Assembly: GCA_036426205.1 (NCBI GenBank)
Contig: CM071568.1
Span: forward strand, 119,543,745-119,607,744
From: Ascaphus truei
Taxonomy: Eukaryota > Chordata > Amphibia > Anura > Ascaphidae
DNA length: 64,000 nt
Direction: 5' to 3'
Of the stretch, positions 42,221 through 54,252 are shown piece after piece. Each line of letters begins with the position of its first letter. Positions within the stretch are counted from its first letter, which is position 1. Made by a program: the position numbers and the translations under genes. Under the pieces are notes generated by a model, which saw only the letters and a list, made by a program, of their open reading frames with translations, was not told where the DNA came from and did no database searches.

Positions 42221-43400
42221 TTGGAGACTATTCTCCCGTCCAAATATATCCTATCCGCAAATGCATTTGATGTCTTGTATGACATTCTGGTGGACCAATC
42301 CCACATTCCTGAGGGTCTAGAGGTTCCAGAGGGTTGTTTGTTCGCTCTACCACGCTTCCGCAGGAAGATTCTGGAGTGGGGTCATTCTTCCAAGTCCACC
42401 GGATATCCAGGTACCAGAAAAATCACTGATTTTATTAAACAAAACTTTTGGTGGCCCACTATGCAAGGAGATATCAAAGAATTTGTCAAGGCATGCTACA
42501 CATGCGCCTGTAACAAGACTCCATGCAGTAAACCACCGGGACTCTTACATTCTTTCCCTATACCGGATCGCCCTTGGAACCACTTGTCCATGGACTTTAT
42601 TGTTGAACTGCCCGTGTCTAAAGGAATGAACACTATCCTTGTCATTGTTGACCGGTTCTCAAAGCAGTCACATTTTATCCCATTGAAGGGACTTCCTAAT
42701 TCTGCCACACTGGCGGACATTTTTGTCAAGGAGATATTTCATATTCATAGCCTGCCTCTAACCATAGTCTCCGACCGAGGCTCACAGTTTGTCTCCAAAT
42801 TTTGGCGTTCGTCTCTCTCAAAGAATGGGTATTTCATTGCTCTTTTCATCCGGGTATCACCCTCAAACCAATGACCAGACAGAGAGAACCAATCAATACT
42901 TAGAACAGTATTTGCACTGTTTCGTAACGGACACCCAAGACGACTGGACGGACCTTCTCCCCTGGGCTGAATTTGCCCATAATTCTCTAATGAACAAATC
43001 CACGCGGGAGTCGCCATTCTTTATCAACTATGGATTCCACCCATCACGACTCCCTGTCACCTCATCTTCTTCCGGGGTAACAGCGGCGGACAATAGGATT
43101 CGGTCCTTACAAGAGTCGTGGAGGAGGATTCAAGAGAATCTGAAAAACGCAACGTCCAGACAAAATCTCAAGGCGGAATCATCACTGTTGTGAAGTTACA
43201 GAATTCAAACCAGGAGACAGAGTGTGGTTATCGTCAAAGAACATCAGACTCAGGCGCCTACACTCAAGTTGGCACCAAGATTTCTGGGTCCTTACCCAAT
43301 CGTGGAAAGAATAAACCCTGTGGCATATCGCCTCCAACTCCCCTCTTCTATGAGGATACCCTTGGTATCCATGTCTCTCTTTTGAAGCCCATCTTCTAGA
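42221..43400 (+). pseudogene. Gypsy integrase, frameshifted
   Basis: Frame 42221-42874 has the HHCC zinc-binding region (LEWGHSSKSTGYPG...FVKACYTCACNK), then the DDE core: WNHLSMDFIVELP with the first D and IVSDRGSQFVSKFW with the second. The third catalytic residue, in GYHPQTNDQTERTNQYLE, is in a different frame (42789-43193), so a frameshift lies near 42800-42870. A last frame (43118-43399) with [22 protein letters not shown] sequence is shifted again and ends SLLKPIF. No chromodomain was seen. Confidence 0.9.
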
Positions 43401-43652
43401 GTTCTCGCTTTCCGGATTTTTCTTCCTTACCGCCAGCTCCAGTAATCGTATAAGGACAAGAAGAGTACAAGGTACAGTCCATTATCGACTCAAGATCATC
43501 TAGAGGAGCCATTTGGTTCACTGGAAAGTGTTTGGACCAGAGGAACGGTCCTGGATACCCCACCACCATATACATGCTCCCAATCTGATAAGGCGGTTTC
43601 ATCAGAAGTATCCCCTCAAGCCATGCTTGAGTTGCCCAGAGGTTGCTCCTGA

Positions 43653-43668
43653 ACGGGGGAGGGGGGTA
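43653..43668 (+). promoter_or_regulatory. Gypsy polypurine tract
   Basis: GAACGGGGGAGGGGGGTAA lies immediately before the TGTGAGGATTC start of the 3' LTR, the position and composition of a plus-strand priming polypurine tract. Confidence 0.8.
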
Positions 43669-43669
43669 A

Positions 43670-43829
43670 TGTGAGGATTCAGGAATTCCGGCGCACTTCC
43701 GCCATTCCTCCATTCACACACGGGACTCCCTCCAAGGAAACATCCGCAGGCCACACAGCGCACACAGGTGACGTCACCAGGTACTGCAGTGGTAGGTCTC
43801 ACGCCCGAATTGCATTGCGCGTCTATGGC
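43670..43829 (+). mobile_element. Gypsy 3' LTR, truncated
   Basis: Starts TGTGAGGATTCAGGAATTC and follows the 5' LTR (34833-34964, 39646 onward) for about 160 bp before breaking off at GTCTATGGC. It diverges clearly from the 5' LTR, so the element is old. Confidence 0.85.
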
Positions 43830-44450
43830 GTATATAGTAATATTACAAATAAATAATACAACCCTCAGTAGATGCTGTTCCTCAAAAAAGACTTTCCAGA
43901 AAGTCCCCAATAGAAAACAAGAACATCCAGAGAACAACCTCTCTCAGGACAGTTATAAATACAAAATATATAGTGTACTGTGTTTAAAACAAACGGATGA
44001 AATTACAAGAATTCCTAACATTCGGAAGAGAATTTGGTATGTCTGCCAGATGGAGAAGTTGACAAGTTTAGATAACGACACTGGCATCAAATTCCAAAAG
44101 GTCTGGCTGCCATGGCTGGCTCAGACAGACATCCCAGGAGTGAACGGTAACACAATTTTGCTATGATAGCCATAGGTGCGTTCTCAGCTGACGGTGGGGC
44201 AATCTTGATAGCAGACGATGAGCGGGGTTGAGAAGACAAGTAGAGATGGACTAGACTGCATGGGGAGCTGAGAGGTAGTGTAGGATCAAGTCATAGGATC
44301 TCATGAACAAGGGAAAGGGCTTCCCCCCCTCCCGAGTGGATTTCTGACTATATGTTTTAATGATTTATATGGATGTTACTGACATAATGGATGTCATATG
44401 TATTATGTGTTTCTTGAACATCAATAAAAAATGTGAGTAAAAAAAATCCA
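43830..44450 (+). pseudogene. Tx1/L1-type LINE 3' end
   Basis: The plus-strand frame ends RKRIWYVCQMEKLTSLDNDT and FQKVWLPWLA, the typical C-terminal tryptophan block of L1 ORF2 (W..W..L). It is followed by a 3' UTR ending in AATAAAAAATGTGAG and an A-rich tail. Only the last ~110 codons are present (5' truncation). Confidence 0.7.
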
Positions 44451-45215
44451 AACAAACAGAAAGGTCAGTGTTTATAGTGGACTCACATGTAGGAAGTTAA
44501 ACACAGGCTCTTTAAATGAATTTTGGGTACTTAATTTAATTATTCTTGAGGTACCTCAAAGTAAAGATGGAAAAGGACATACATAGTGTATGTATACAAA
44601 GCTTCAGTAACACCTCACAAATGTGGAGAAGTATTAGGCTTAGCATAAGGTACAGTAACATTAAATTGTGCTGTCACTCTGGAATGTGGTGTAGATATCC
44701 TGGTCACTCTCCCTCACAGTCCCCACCTCCTTTTGCAGTTGCGCAATTCACTTCGATCTTGGGAACATCACTTTCAAGGTATGTAACATAACAAAAATGA
44801 GAGATCAGTTGCCAAGTGGGATTGATCCATTAAGGAATACTTTTCTTAAATGCTATCCCTACTTCTGCATTTATTTTTTCCTTGGTGAATACGATAGTTA
44901 CTTCTATTAATATAATTTAAGCACCTTGGATTTACCATATAACATGAAATTAACCCTAATTTACCTCCATTAAATAAGTCCTTAAATGGGTCCTTTCTCT
45001 ACTTTGCTTAAGCAGACAGGTTTTTGTCAGAAATATAAGAGGCCTATTCAAGCATTGGAATCCCCATATTCTGAACCTGAAACAGGTTTATACGGTTTCT
45101 TTTAAGAAAATGTATGGTAGTATAAATGTGGTTAAAGCAGTTTTATATGGCAGAATCTTTTGTTCCGAAGGTCTCATTGAACTTTTCTCATTATAATATA
45201 TAAAAAAGTTAAATA
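44451..45215. other. Intergenic, nothing recognised
   Basis: AT-rich DNA with no motif or terminal repeat that I can assign. Confidence 0.4.
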
Positions 45216-46030
45216 CAGCTGAACCCTGTTATAACATGGTCCTCGTGGTCCACCCAATATGACCGTGTTATAACCGGGATCGCAATTTTTTTTAAAAAAA
45301 TGGCTGCCGTGATCAGGGGTTCCGTGTCCGCTGGTGGGGGAGAGCTGGGATAACTCTCCTGACCCGGCGGCGCAGCGGCAGCCCAAAGCAGGACTTACCC
45401 GCAGCATCTCATCTGTGTGATGTGCAGAGAAGCTGGTGAGTTTGCGAGAGGGGGGAAGAGCAGGGGGGATCTCACAGAGTCAGGAGAAGCTGGGTAGGAA
45501 CCAGCTCCCTTCTCTCCTCCCCGCCAGCAGAGGTAGAGGGAGGGAGGGATATGTGTGTATGTGTATGTGTGTGTGTCAGCAGTACAGGAGAAGCTGGTGA
45601 GTCTGGGCCAGGATGTCAGTTGTTTGTGTATGTCCCCAGCCAAGAACCCGCTCCCTTCTCTCTCCCCCCCCCCCCCGCCCCAGCAGAGGGAGGGGGAAAA
45701 GTGTGTTTATAGGGGGGTGGGATGTGCAGAGGGGGTGGGATGTGCAGGGTGGGGGTGATGTGCAGGCAGGGCGGATGTGATGTGCAGGCTGGGGGTGATG
45801 TGCAGGAATGGATGATGTGCAGGCAGGGGGATGTGATGTTCAGGAGGGGTGTGTGTGATGGGCAGGGTGGGATGGGATGTGATGTGCAGGGGAGTATTTT
45901 GTGTGTCCGTCCATCTGTCCGTTGGCAATAAAGCTTTAAAAAAAATACCTTTTAAAAAATGGGTGCCATGCTCACACCGTGTTATAGCGGATCTGTGTTG
46001 TAGCGGATCACGTATAACGGGGTTGAGCTG
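45216..46030. mobile_element. Tigger/pogo-like MITE with internal minisatellite
   Basis: TA on both sides (45214-45215 and 46031-46032). Inverted termini are CAGCTGAACCCTGTTATAAC and GTATAACGGGGTTGAGCTG. Additional TGTTATA-containing repeats lie next to both ends, as in pogo/Tigger ends. The interior holds tandem GATGTGCAGGNNGGGGG units (45718-45895) and a (GT)n tract (45550-45576). No transposase. Confidence 0.8.
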
Positions 46031-47052
46031 TATGTTATTATTATTACAAAAAAATCTGAACTGTAGAGCTGATTTCTTTAAGTTGAGTTTGTTCATTACA
46101 ATTTTTAATCTCAATTGTTAAGGCAATTGAAAGTCTATACTGCATGTCACTAAGTTAGCAATTTAGGTACTACAGTATGTTATTGTTTTTTTATTTTAAG
46201 ACAGGAACCCTGCTAATTTCTTTTTAGAGAAATTGTAAAGCACCCGACTTGCTTAATTGATTTCACTTGTTACAGCAGACCCATTTACGAGCTCCTCTGG
46301 TGACGGAAACCAACATCAACCAAAATGCTGTTACTGTACTGAGTAAATAAAAAAAAAGTCATTTCCATCGACCCTTGTATGAAATCCTTTTTCTTGTTTC
46401 TGGTCTCTAGTATCTGCAAATTATTATTCACATATTTTTTTGCCAAAATACTTTTTATGTAAGTCAGCATTAGGAAAATGTATGTTTAAAGCAGATTGCT
46501 ACCTTATGCAAAGAAATTAAATCATGTATTTAAGAAAATATATCAGTCATGATGCAGTTTAAAACAATGGGTAAAATATTTTGAGATGATAAGATTGTAG
46601 AGTCACAGGTCCCAGGTGTTTAAATGCAAATGCTTAAACTTATTTATGCCACTGCTGAACTATCCAAACCATGCAAAAACTTACATTTATGTCTGAAGTT
46701 TTGCAATCTATGTGAAATGTAAATTGTGTATGCAATTGAGTGTATCTTAATAAATAAAACAACAAAGTGATGTTCCAAACACTCAAAGGGGTAGAAAAAA
46801 TATAGTTATGAATTGAAAAAACGCAGAGTATATATAGAAGCATGTGCAATGTCAACTCTCACATAAATCTACTGACAAACAATCTAAGGTAAAAACAGAA
46901 AAAGGCAAAAAGTTTCATGAATACTTTTCCAATGTGTGGGTGAATAGAATTCTACTAGAACAAGGGAAACGAAAGAATATTTTATGCATCAAACAGGTAG
47001 CGAAAGGGGAAAAAAGAACAAAAAACTAGGAGAGTGAAAAAATTAAAGAAGG
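46031..47052. other. Intergenic, nothing recognised
   Basis: AT-rich sequence without motifs. The small open frames on both strands are not supported by composition or known domains. Confidence 0.4.
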
Positions 47053-47090
47053 GGGGCAACGTTTCAGGGGATGAACCCCATCTTTAGGCC
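47053..47090 (-). ncRNA. Hammerhead-like relic
   Basis: On the minus strand GGGCCTAAAGATGGGGTTC, ATCCCCTGAAACGTTGCCC: stem I GGGC/GCCC, stem II GGGG/CCCC and the GAAAC box are kept, while the CUGANGA box is altered (CTAAAGA). It is probably the end of a PLE whose body is unrecognisable here. Confidence 0.45.
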
Positions 47091-48617
47091 CAATCCCACA
47101 AGTCCAATATTGATGATACACCCCTTTTTCCTTAAACAATGTGCTTGCGGATGAATATAACCAAATAGAAATCGTCCGATGAGGAGTATTCTTGAGATTT
47201 TCAAATAGTCTTCAAAAGATTCCTATTCAAGTCACTCAAAAAAGAAAAACATAACTGCAGAGGACATTCATCCTCCATATTATACATAGCCAAACGCAAA
47301 CGTCACCACGTACTGATCCATTAGCTAAGCTAGGGAAGCTAGGGAGTTGCAGAATTCCTGCAATGTCCTTGGGCATGGAGGTGTGTCTATCGTGGGACAC
47401 CGATGACATCACTGTGACCTTCGGTGCCCAAGGTGATGCTCCCATAGTGGGTGCAAAGCAGGTTGGTATGTTAAAGCAGAAGAAGAAATCAGTTTATAGG
47501 AATCAGAATTTAACATGAAACATATTACATTCACAATGATCTAAGAACCTGTTACATGAAGTGACGCATGATAGAAAAAGTACTAATAGACATAATAGCA
47601 CCAAAGTATTAAGTTGGAGTTTTATTTATATACCAATGTCCAAGGATACCTGAAATATGGTATATATATATTGGGTGAAAATGACCTAGGCGCAAACAAA
47701 AGGGAAGGGAGATAATAATAATAATAAAGTGGGAAGTCCACAATAAATCAAAAAACAGAGCACCGTCAAGGAAGGGAATCCCAAAAAACAAATGTCACTA
47801 TATCCGATTGGGAACGAGAAAATTCCTTGCTGTAGACAATTAGGAGTATGAATAATAAGTAAAATATGGAAATGATGACCCGATGGTATAATTCTATCAA
47901 TCAGGATTGTAGATACTGTAATCAGTGCAATACTTGAGTGAATAGTAGTCTCCTTAGAAAATTTAATTATAAAAACTTCACTTAATACAAAAATAAAACA
48001 ACAATAATGTGAGAGAGGATACACTAAATCAAAGTAAAATGACAATGTCCCGATATTGATCCAAGACTTTATAAAGACTTTGGGTATAGTTCCTATAGCA
48101 TAAATTGATGCTCACACAGGAAAAAATATATGTAGTAGTTCTCCTTACCCTCTGTGATGATCTTCTGGGTGGTGGGATATGTGTAGTATATCTGCTTATG
48201 AGCAGTGTAGAATGCTGAGGGAGGTGGAGGAAAAGGGAGGGGGGAGAAGGAAGGGGCTAGCCTGCCTCTTCTTCCTATTACTCCGTCAACTCACTCACCC
48301 CTCTTCAACAAGTAGATATATTGGTGTGATCCGCGTCTCCAGACGCACAGCTACCCTCTTCCTCAATCTCCTCTTCTATAGTTGGACTGGGAATCAATAC
48401 ATCCAGTATCTCCAAACACACGGCTTGTCTCCGCCACACTCACCGCTTCCGCATCACGTGGGGGAGCCTCTTCACGTCTCGCGCGACGTTCAACTTAGAA
48501 ACTGAACAGTCTTCAATCCGATCAAAAACAGCAGTGGTTTTCAATTTTTGTCTGCTATGAAACAGACCTGCAACAGGGGGACAATTCTCACAGATAGTGT
48601 TCCTCTCTCTGATAAGT
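47091..48617. other. Possible PLE-derived DNA, no coding recognised
   Basis: Lies between two hammerhead-like motifs with the same orientation. Several small open frames have no domain that I recognise. It may be PLE pseudo-LTR sequence, but this is inference from the flanking motifs only. Confidence 0.3.
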
Positions 48618-48660
48618 TAACCCTATGCATTTCAACACAAGGTGTCTTCGTCAGGGGTTT
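48618..48660 (-). ncRNA. Hammerhead-ribozyme-like motif with good stem I
   Basis: Minus strand: AACCC, CTGACGA (fits CUGANGA), stem II AGACACC with a short TTGT loop, GTTGAAAT, GCATA, then GGGTT. Stem I AACCC/GGGTT pairs perfectly, and the CUGANGA and GAAA boxes are intact. Helix III is reduced to two pairs, as in PLE hammerheads. Stem II is weak. Confidence 0.6.
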
Positions 48661-50003
48661 GTGTGACGTAATGACGTAATTGCGCTCTCAGTATCCTACG
48701 ATGCTGCGCACGCGCATGAGGCCAAATCCAGCTTGGGAACTATACGGCGGCCATTCGGAGTGGAGAGCTGAGTTTTCTGGACGGCAAACAGGCGGCAAAC
48801 GGCACCCCAGGAATCCGGAGAGCGATGACAACATTGGCAGTCCTGAAGGAGTCCACAGAGACGATATTCCGCAGTAAAGAACCGGATGGTGGTGATATAT
48901 TCACAAACTGCCTTTTTATCATTTTTATCTTGTGAGTGTGATTCTTCCCCCCCCCCCCCCCCCCATTCCCTTCCCTTTTACAATAAATACACAGTGTTAT
49001 GCTATGGGGCGTGCGCTCTCTCTCTCTTTCTGTTTTTAGATATCCGTGGATGTGGTTAATCCCATGTGAGAGCAGCCAGAGATCCCCCTGTCAACATCAT
49101 TTACCTCCATTTATGGACTAACGTTTAAAGGACTGGTTGGACTTTATTTATTCATTTTTTCTCATTTATGCACTTTTTTGCACTTTTTTATTTATTTTTT
49201 TCACTTAAGATGTTTGTGTTTTATCATATAGTTCAGTAGATATTATTGTTATATGTAAATTGTTTTTGCATTTTCCACTTTTGTATATATTTATAGCACT
49301 ATATACTGTACACTTAATCTTACTTCATTATTCACTATAGTCCACCAATAGAGATATATAATTGCAGTACTATTTTGGCGCTACACTTTTTGTTCTTTCA
49401 TATATATATATATATATATACTGTATGTATAAACCGCCTCAATATAAAAATGTATATAAATGCACAAAAAATATATATAATAATATATATATATATAATA
49501 AATTAGTAAATCAATATAAGTTGATAAAAGCTCGAATGTATGCTAATAACAAATTAATAGTTCTTCTGATAAGCTAATAGTGTGTGTAAATAGTAACAAT
49601 TAATATAAAATGTCCAAGAAAAAAATCAAATAAAAAACCTTAAAAATAGTCCGATATCACGGTAACCGTAATCGGTTGATGTTGATGAATCCAGGAGACT
49701 GGCAGCCTTCTTCATGGGTACAACTACCTCCCTTCATATGACCTGAATACCAACTATACTAATTTATAATACCAAGTTCACTTGGTATTTAGTAATATTT
49801 CACATATTATGTTGTTCCTAATTACTATTATCTAGGGTCACTTTTCATTCATATATTTAGCACTAACACATTTATAAATTTATATAGGGGATTAGATCAT
49901 GACATTATAAATTAGTATAGTTGGTAAAATATAATTAATCATTTGATTGATTATAAATAAAATCAATATTTATTTACACATATATTTTTCAAATAAAAAA
50001 CAT
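48661..50003. other. No gene; C-tract and (TA)n tracts
   Basis: Holds GC-rich sequence to about 48900, a run of about 18 C (48947-48964), and AT-rich DNA with (TA)n tracts near 49400-49420 and 49478-49496. No coding is supported. Confidence 0.5.
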
Positions 50004-50971
50004 GGGGGCCTATGCACTAAAGGTTCATAAAAAAAATCACCGGGCCGTTTAAATCACCATTTTTATGAGCTTTGCTATCACAGTATTCAGAATGCCTTCA
50101 TTACCTGTCATGGCAAAATTAAAAAAACGGGCGATTAGCCGGTGATCTGATGAACGACACTTTGAAAAGGCCTAAACCGGCGAGTTGTATCTGCTGCAGA
50201 GAGAGCTGCTCTGAGAGAGCCGTCTCTCTCTGTGCAAATATCGTCCAAAATGTATGTGTATAAATGTTAATTTTGTTAATAGTTTAGATGAGCAGGGGGT
50301 CTCCTGAGCCGAACCGCATTGGTTTCAGCCCCAGGACCCCCTACTTTCCGAGATACAGGCCCCGTTATGGGGTGCCGGTCTCTCTTATGCATTTTATTCC
50401 CATGGTCACGTGAGGTGGACATTTAAATGTATAGGTGATACCGGCACCACATAACGGGGCTTGTATCTCGGGAAGTAGGGGGTCCCTGAGGCTATCCGCT
50501 ATGGTAATGAAGTTTACTGTAAATGCATTTTTATTGCATAGGATTCATGCCAGGGGCCTATGATGCTAACACTAATGGATATCAGCTCCAGAGATTCTTG
50601 GCATCAATCCTATACAGGAAAAAATCATTTTTATTCTAAGTCCCATCTCGCCGCTTCTCTGCAGGTTTCCAACAGCTTTACGCCAACTTTTTCTGGCGTG
50701 AGGATTTTGTGATAAAATCACCATTCTAGAGAGGTGATAGGCGTTCATAGCCTAATCACTGCTACTAGAATTGCACGAGTTTATGAACATGCCGAAATTC
50801 GGTGATAAGTGGCTTATCACCGCTGCCTCTGTGATATTTTTTTTATGACCAATTTTTTTTGAGCGATTCAGTCTTTTTTCACCCACTTATCACCGCTTAC
50901 TGAATAGCAATAGGCATTTTCGGTGATAAGTGCTTGATAAGTGGCTTATGAAAGTTTACTGCATCGGCCCC
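50004..50971. mobile_element. Short family A member with terminal inverted repeats
   Basis: The ends GGGGGCCTATGCACTAAAGG and the complement GGGGCCGATGCAGTAAACTT form imperfect inverted repeats, giving 968 bp. Inside are the CAGCCCCAGGACCCCC...CACGTGA...GGGGGTCC hairpin (50300-50490) and the GGATTCATGCCAGGGG hairpin (50535-50622), both shared with longer family A copies. It shows that family A behaves as a DNA-transposon-like unit. The target duplication is unclear. Confidence 0.7.
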
Positions 50972-51342
50972 ATAATATTAAATTTATATGATTGCGGTAC
51001 AGAGCAGGACTGTCAGATTTTAGAGCACTTGTTTAATCTGTGTTAAATATTAACATTATTTACTAAAAATTCTAAATAAATCATTAGAAACATTCATATT
51101 CATACTATGGTTTATTGCATCTATTCCCTTCCATTATCTTTCATCTCTGAAGAATATTGATAACGATCTAAATTGTTAGAATTTGTTTAAGTACTATTCA
51201 ATATAAGGTATCTCTCTCTATGTGTATTTCTAATATAATATGTGGATTGTTATCCTAAAGTAGAATCTTGATAACACTGTGGGACCAATCTCTATTTAAA
51301 TATTAATCCAAAGTATTAAACATGTTAGTTGCCAATCTTCGT
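50972..51342. other. Intergenic, nothing recognised
   Basis: AT-rich DNA with no feature I can assign. Confidence 0.4.
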
Positions 51343-52192
51343 ATTGTATTGTATGTCTTTATTTATATAGCGCCATTAATGTATATAGCGCTTCACAGTA
51401 GTAATACACATGGTAATCATATAAATAACAAATAATATAAATAACAGGTCATGAGAATTAGTGCTTCAGACATACTGTAGAAGTAACATTAAGGAAGAGG
51501 AGTCCCTGCTCCGAGGAGCTTACAATCTAATTGGTAGGGAGAAAGTACAGAGACAGTAGGAGAGAATTCTGGTAAGGCGTCTGCAAGGTGGCAAGCTTTA
51601 TGTATCATGTGTCCAGTATTATCCACAGTGGTATTCATATGCCTCTTTAGGCAAGTGTGTCTTAAGGTGGGTCTTAAAGGTTGATAGAGAGGGTGCTAGT
51701 CGGGCATTGAGGGTAAGGGCATTCCAGAGGTGCGGGGCAGTATGTGAGAAAGGTTTAAGGTGGGTGAGGGCTTTAGATACAAAGGGGGTAGAAAGAAGAC
51801 ATCCTTGAGAAGAACGCAAGAGTCGGGGTGGTGCATAGCGAGAAATTAGGGATGAGATGTAAGGAGGGGCAGAAGAGTGTAAAGCTTTAAAAGTGAGGAG
51901 AAGAATGGAGTGTGAGATGCGGCGTTTGATCGGAAGCCAGGAGAGGGATTTCAGGAGGGGAGATGCGGAGACAAATTTAGGAAAGGGTAAAGTGATTCTG
52001 GCAGCAGCGTTTAGGATAGATTGTAGGGGAGACAGGTGAGAGGCAGGAAGGCCGGACAGCAGGAGGTTACAGTAATCAAGACAGGAGAGAAAGAGGGCCT
52101 GAGTCAGAGTTTTAGCAGTCGAGCAACAGAGGAACGGGCGTATCTTTGTTATATTGCGGAGGAAAAAGCAACAGGTTTTAGAAACGTTTTAA
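51343..52192 (-). pseudogene. L2-type LINE 3' ORF fragment and tail
   Basis: On the minus strand an open frame of about 190 codons without stops reads RNITKIRPFLCCSTAKTLTQ, LDYCNLLLSGLPASHLSPLQ, ILNAAARI, LLKSLSWLPIKRRISHSILL, SRYAPPRLLRSSQG and APHLWNALTLNARLAPSLST, ending at 51619. These are the conserved blocks after the RT in L2 ORF2. It is cut at 52192 (5' truncation, usual for LINEs) and has no start codon at the cut. The 3' tail has CTCCGAGGAGCTTACAATCT and TATAGCGCCATTAATGTATA; the same tail occurs at 60427-60640. Confidence 0.9.
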
Positions 52193-52540
52193 ATATTTTA
52201 CATATATGTATTCATATATATATTATTTCTGTATATTACATTAATTTGTTATTGATCTATCTGTATTTCAGAATATAGGAATTTGTTCTTTCCTTAATGG
52301 AATTTTTTTCTTTTCTATAATGGGAGTTACATGTGTATAGTTTTGCACTAAAGTAATTTATTCCCTTATTGTTTGTTTCACGTTATGCCAGCTGCTTTAT
52401 GTTATCCCCTGTATGTGAGTAATTCTTGTATTTTAGCCAATTGCAATCATTTCACTCCACCCGCCTTAGGTGGGTTCAATATCTTTTTAATTAATTAATA
52501 GACTGTTGAACTATATAAGGTGTGAGTATGTACTCATCTC
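52193..52540. other. Intergenic or PLE pseudo-LTR DNA
   Basis: AT-rich, with no recognised coding. It leads into the hammerhead motif at 52544 and may belong to the same PLE remnant. Confidence 0.3.
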
Positions 52541-52543
52541 TTA

Positions 52544-52588
52544 TTCTCTGATGAAGTCGCCGTCATATTTGCGACGAAACACGTTAGG
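52544..52588 (+). ncRNA. Hammerhead-ribozyme motif with canonical core
   Basis: CTGATGA (52548-52554), stem II AGTCGC...GCGAC closing a ten-base loop, GAAAC, AC, GTT. All three conserved boxes are exact and stem II is a clean 5-bp helix. Stem I (TTCT with AGGG) is weak and includes G-U pairs. The following GC-rich stretch to about 52900 is likely PLE pseudo-LTR. Of all motifs in the window this has the best core. Confidence 0.7.
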
Positions 52589-52934
52589 GCTCTTTTGGCA
52601 AACACCAAGCATCCAGCTCACTGAGCTTCTGTTGAATCGGAGGGGAACTGTTGTGCTGCGGAACCAAGTAACCGTGTTCCGTTCAGCCGGGGGGCCGTTT
52701 AGTGGACGCGCCGTTTAGTGGACGCACCTCACGGAGGTACCCGGCTGTAGGAAGAGACTTGCATGCATGCAGCTACAAGACTCCAGCTCCTGACAGACGG
52801 AGATACAGCGGATGACGGGTGTTTTTGTTCGATGCGTATGTCATACCTCAATGCTGTGAGTGAACTGATTTTAGCTTGTGATTAAATAAAATATAACTAT
52901 TTACACTATGGCGCCCGCGCTGTCCCTTTTTGTT

Positions 52935-52991
52935 ATATATATATATATATATATATATANNNNNNNNNNNNNNNNNNNNNNNNNNNNNNNN

Positions 52992-53026
<35 letters not shown>

Positions 53027-53040
53027 ATATATATATATAG
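52935..53040. repeat. (TA)n microsatellite with assembly gap
   Basis: TA repeats on both sides of a 32-base run of N (52960-52991). The true length is unknown. Confidence 0.95.
52960..52991. other. Assembly gap
   Basis: Thirty-two N characters within a TA repeat. Confidence 0.99.
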
Positions 53041-54184
53041 ATAAATATAACTGTGTGCTCATCTGCATGTCTTAGGCAGGTCTGCAACCCCGCCTTCCCC
53101 ATTATTACCAGCATTACAGCACTTCCACTGCAGCAAGGGATTCTGGGAAATGACATGCAAATGAGACACACAGTGTCATTTTTGCCTCAATAACCATTTT
53201 AACATGGTTCCCTATAGGGCTTAAGCTTGCTGCAGCATGTTAAAAATGGTTATTGAGGCAAAAAGTGACACGTGTGTGACACTGTGTGGCTCATTGCATG
53301 TCATTTCCAGAATCCTTGCTGCAGTGGAAGTGCTGTATGCTGGGTGATAATGGGGGAAAGGCGGGGTTGCAGACCCTGCCTAAGACATGCAGATGAGCAC
53401 ACAGTTATATTTGCATATTTGCTTTCCTTGTGGGGGTTTTTGTCATTTTTTACTCACCATAACTAACTCAGTATTATGGTTTATATATATATATAAACAG
53501 AATCAAGTACAAATATATAGGCATGTTTTTAAAAAAAAAAGCCATATTGTATACTCACTTACTTGATAATTATATAAATTACTTCTGCTTTCATCCACAG
53601 GTCTTAGAATCCTTACATTCAGGAAAAATACAATTGCCCTTAAATTGTAGTGAAGTGGTGGTTGTTGAAAACAAGTCACAGTAAATAAGATTAGTTATCA
53701 GTTTGTAATTACCTTTTTATTTCATCTCAAATCCCATATGCAATATGAAAAAATGTATGGTTGGCCTCAAAGAGTTATATAACCATAGTGCAGTGCATTG
53801 CAGGATCCTATTAATAATTAAAATATCTGTCACTTACAACAACATAGATTCAAATTTAATTTGAGCAAAAAAAAAAAACCTCGGGGATTGAATTAGAGTG
53901 AGAAAAATAATTATCAAACATCTGTGTTCTAAATAGTACGTGCTTTATCAGACAAACAAATGGTTACGTCTCTTTGTTCTGGGGGGAAATACAGAATGGG
54001 AAAAGTCTAGGATAGAAATAAAACATTGGGCTTATCATATAAACTGTGATGTGCTGATCGCGGGGCACTATTACATTGACTCTCCCATTGAACTCAAAGG
54101 CGTTTCTATGCAATAGTTCCCCATTCAACATTATCACAGTTTAGTGAATCTCCCAAATAATCTAATATGGCTGTATTGTTAACT
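53041..54184. repeat. Block A of an apparent 1.15-kb duplication
   Basis: Matches 54326-55484 over its full length in the same order: end of the large palindromic MITE, then a shared unique stretch, then a small MITE. Differences are mainly single missing or extra bases in short runs, for example CCGCCTTCCCCATTATTACC here and CCGCCTTTCCCCATTATCACCC in the other block. It lies next to the gap. Confidence 0.85.
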
Positions 54185-54252
54185 ACTGTGATTGTCACTT
54201 TTTTTACTCACCATAACTTAACTCAGTATTATGGTTTATATATATATATAAA

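Noticed and set aside
52506..52718. 70-codon frame over the hammerhead motif
   Set aside because: It overlaps a structured RNA motif and pseudo-LTR sequence; no coding evidence.
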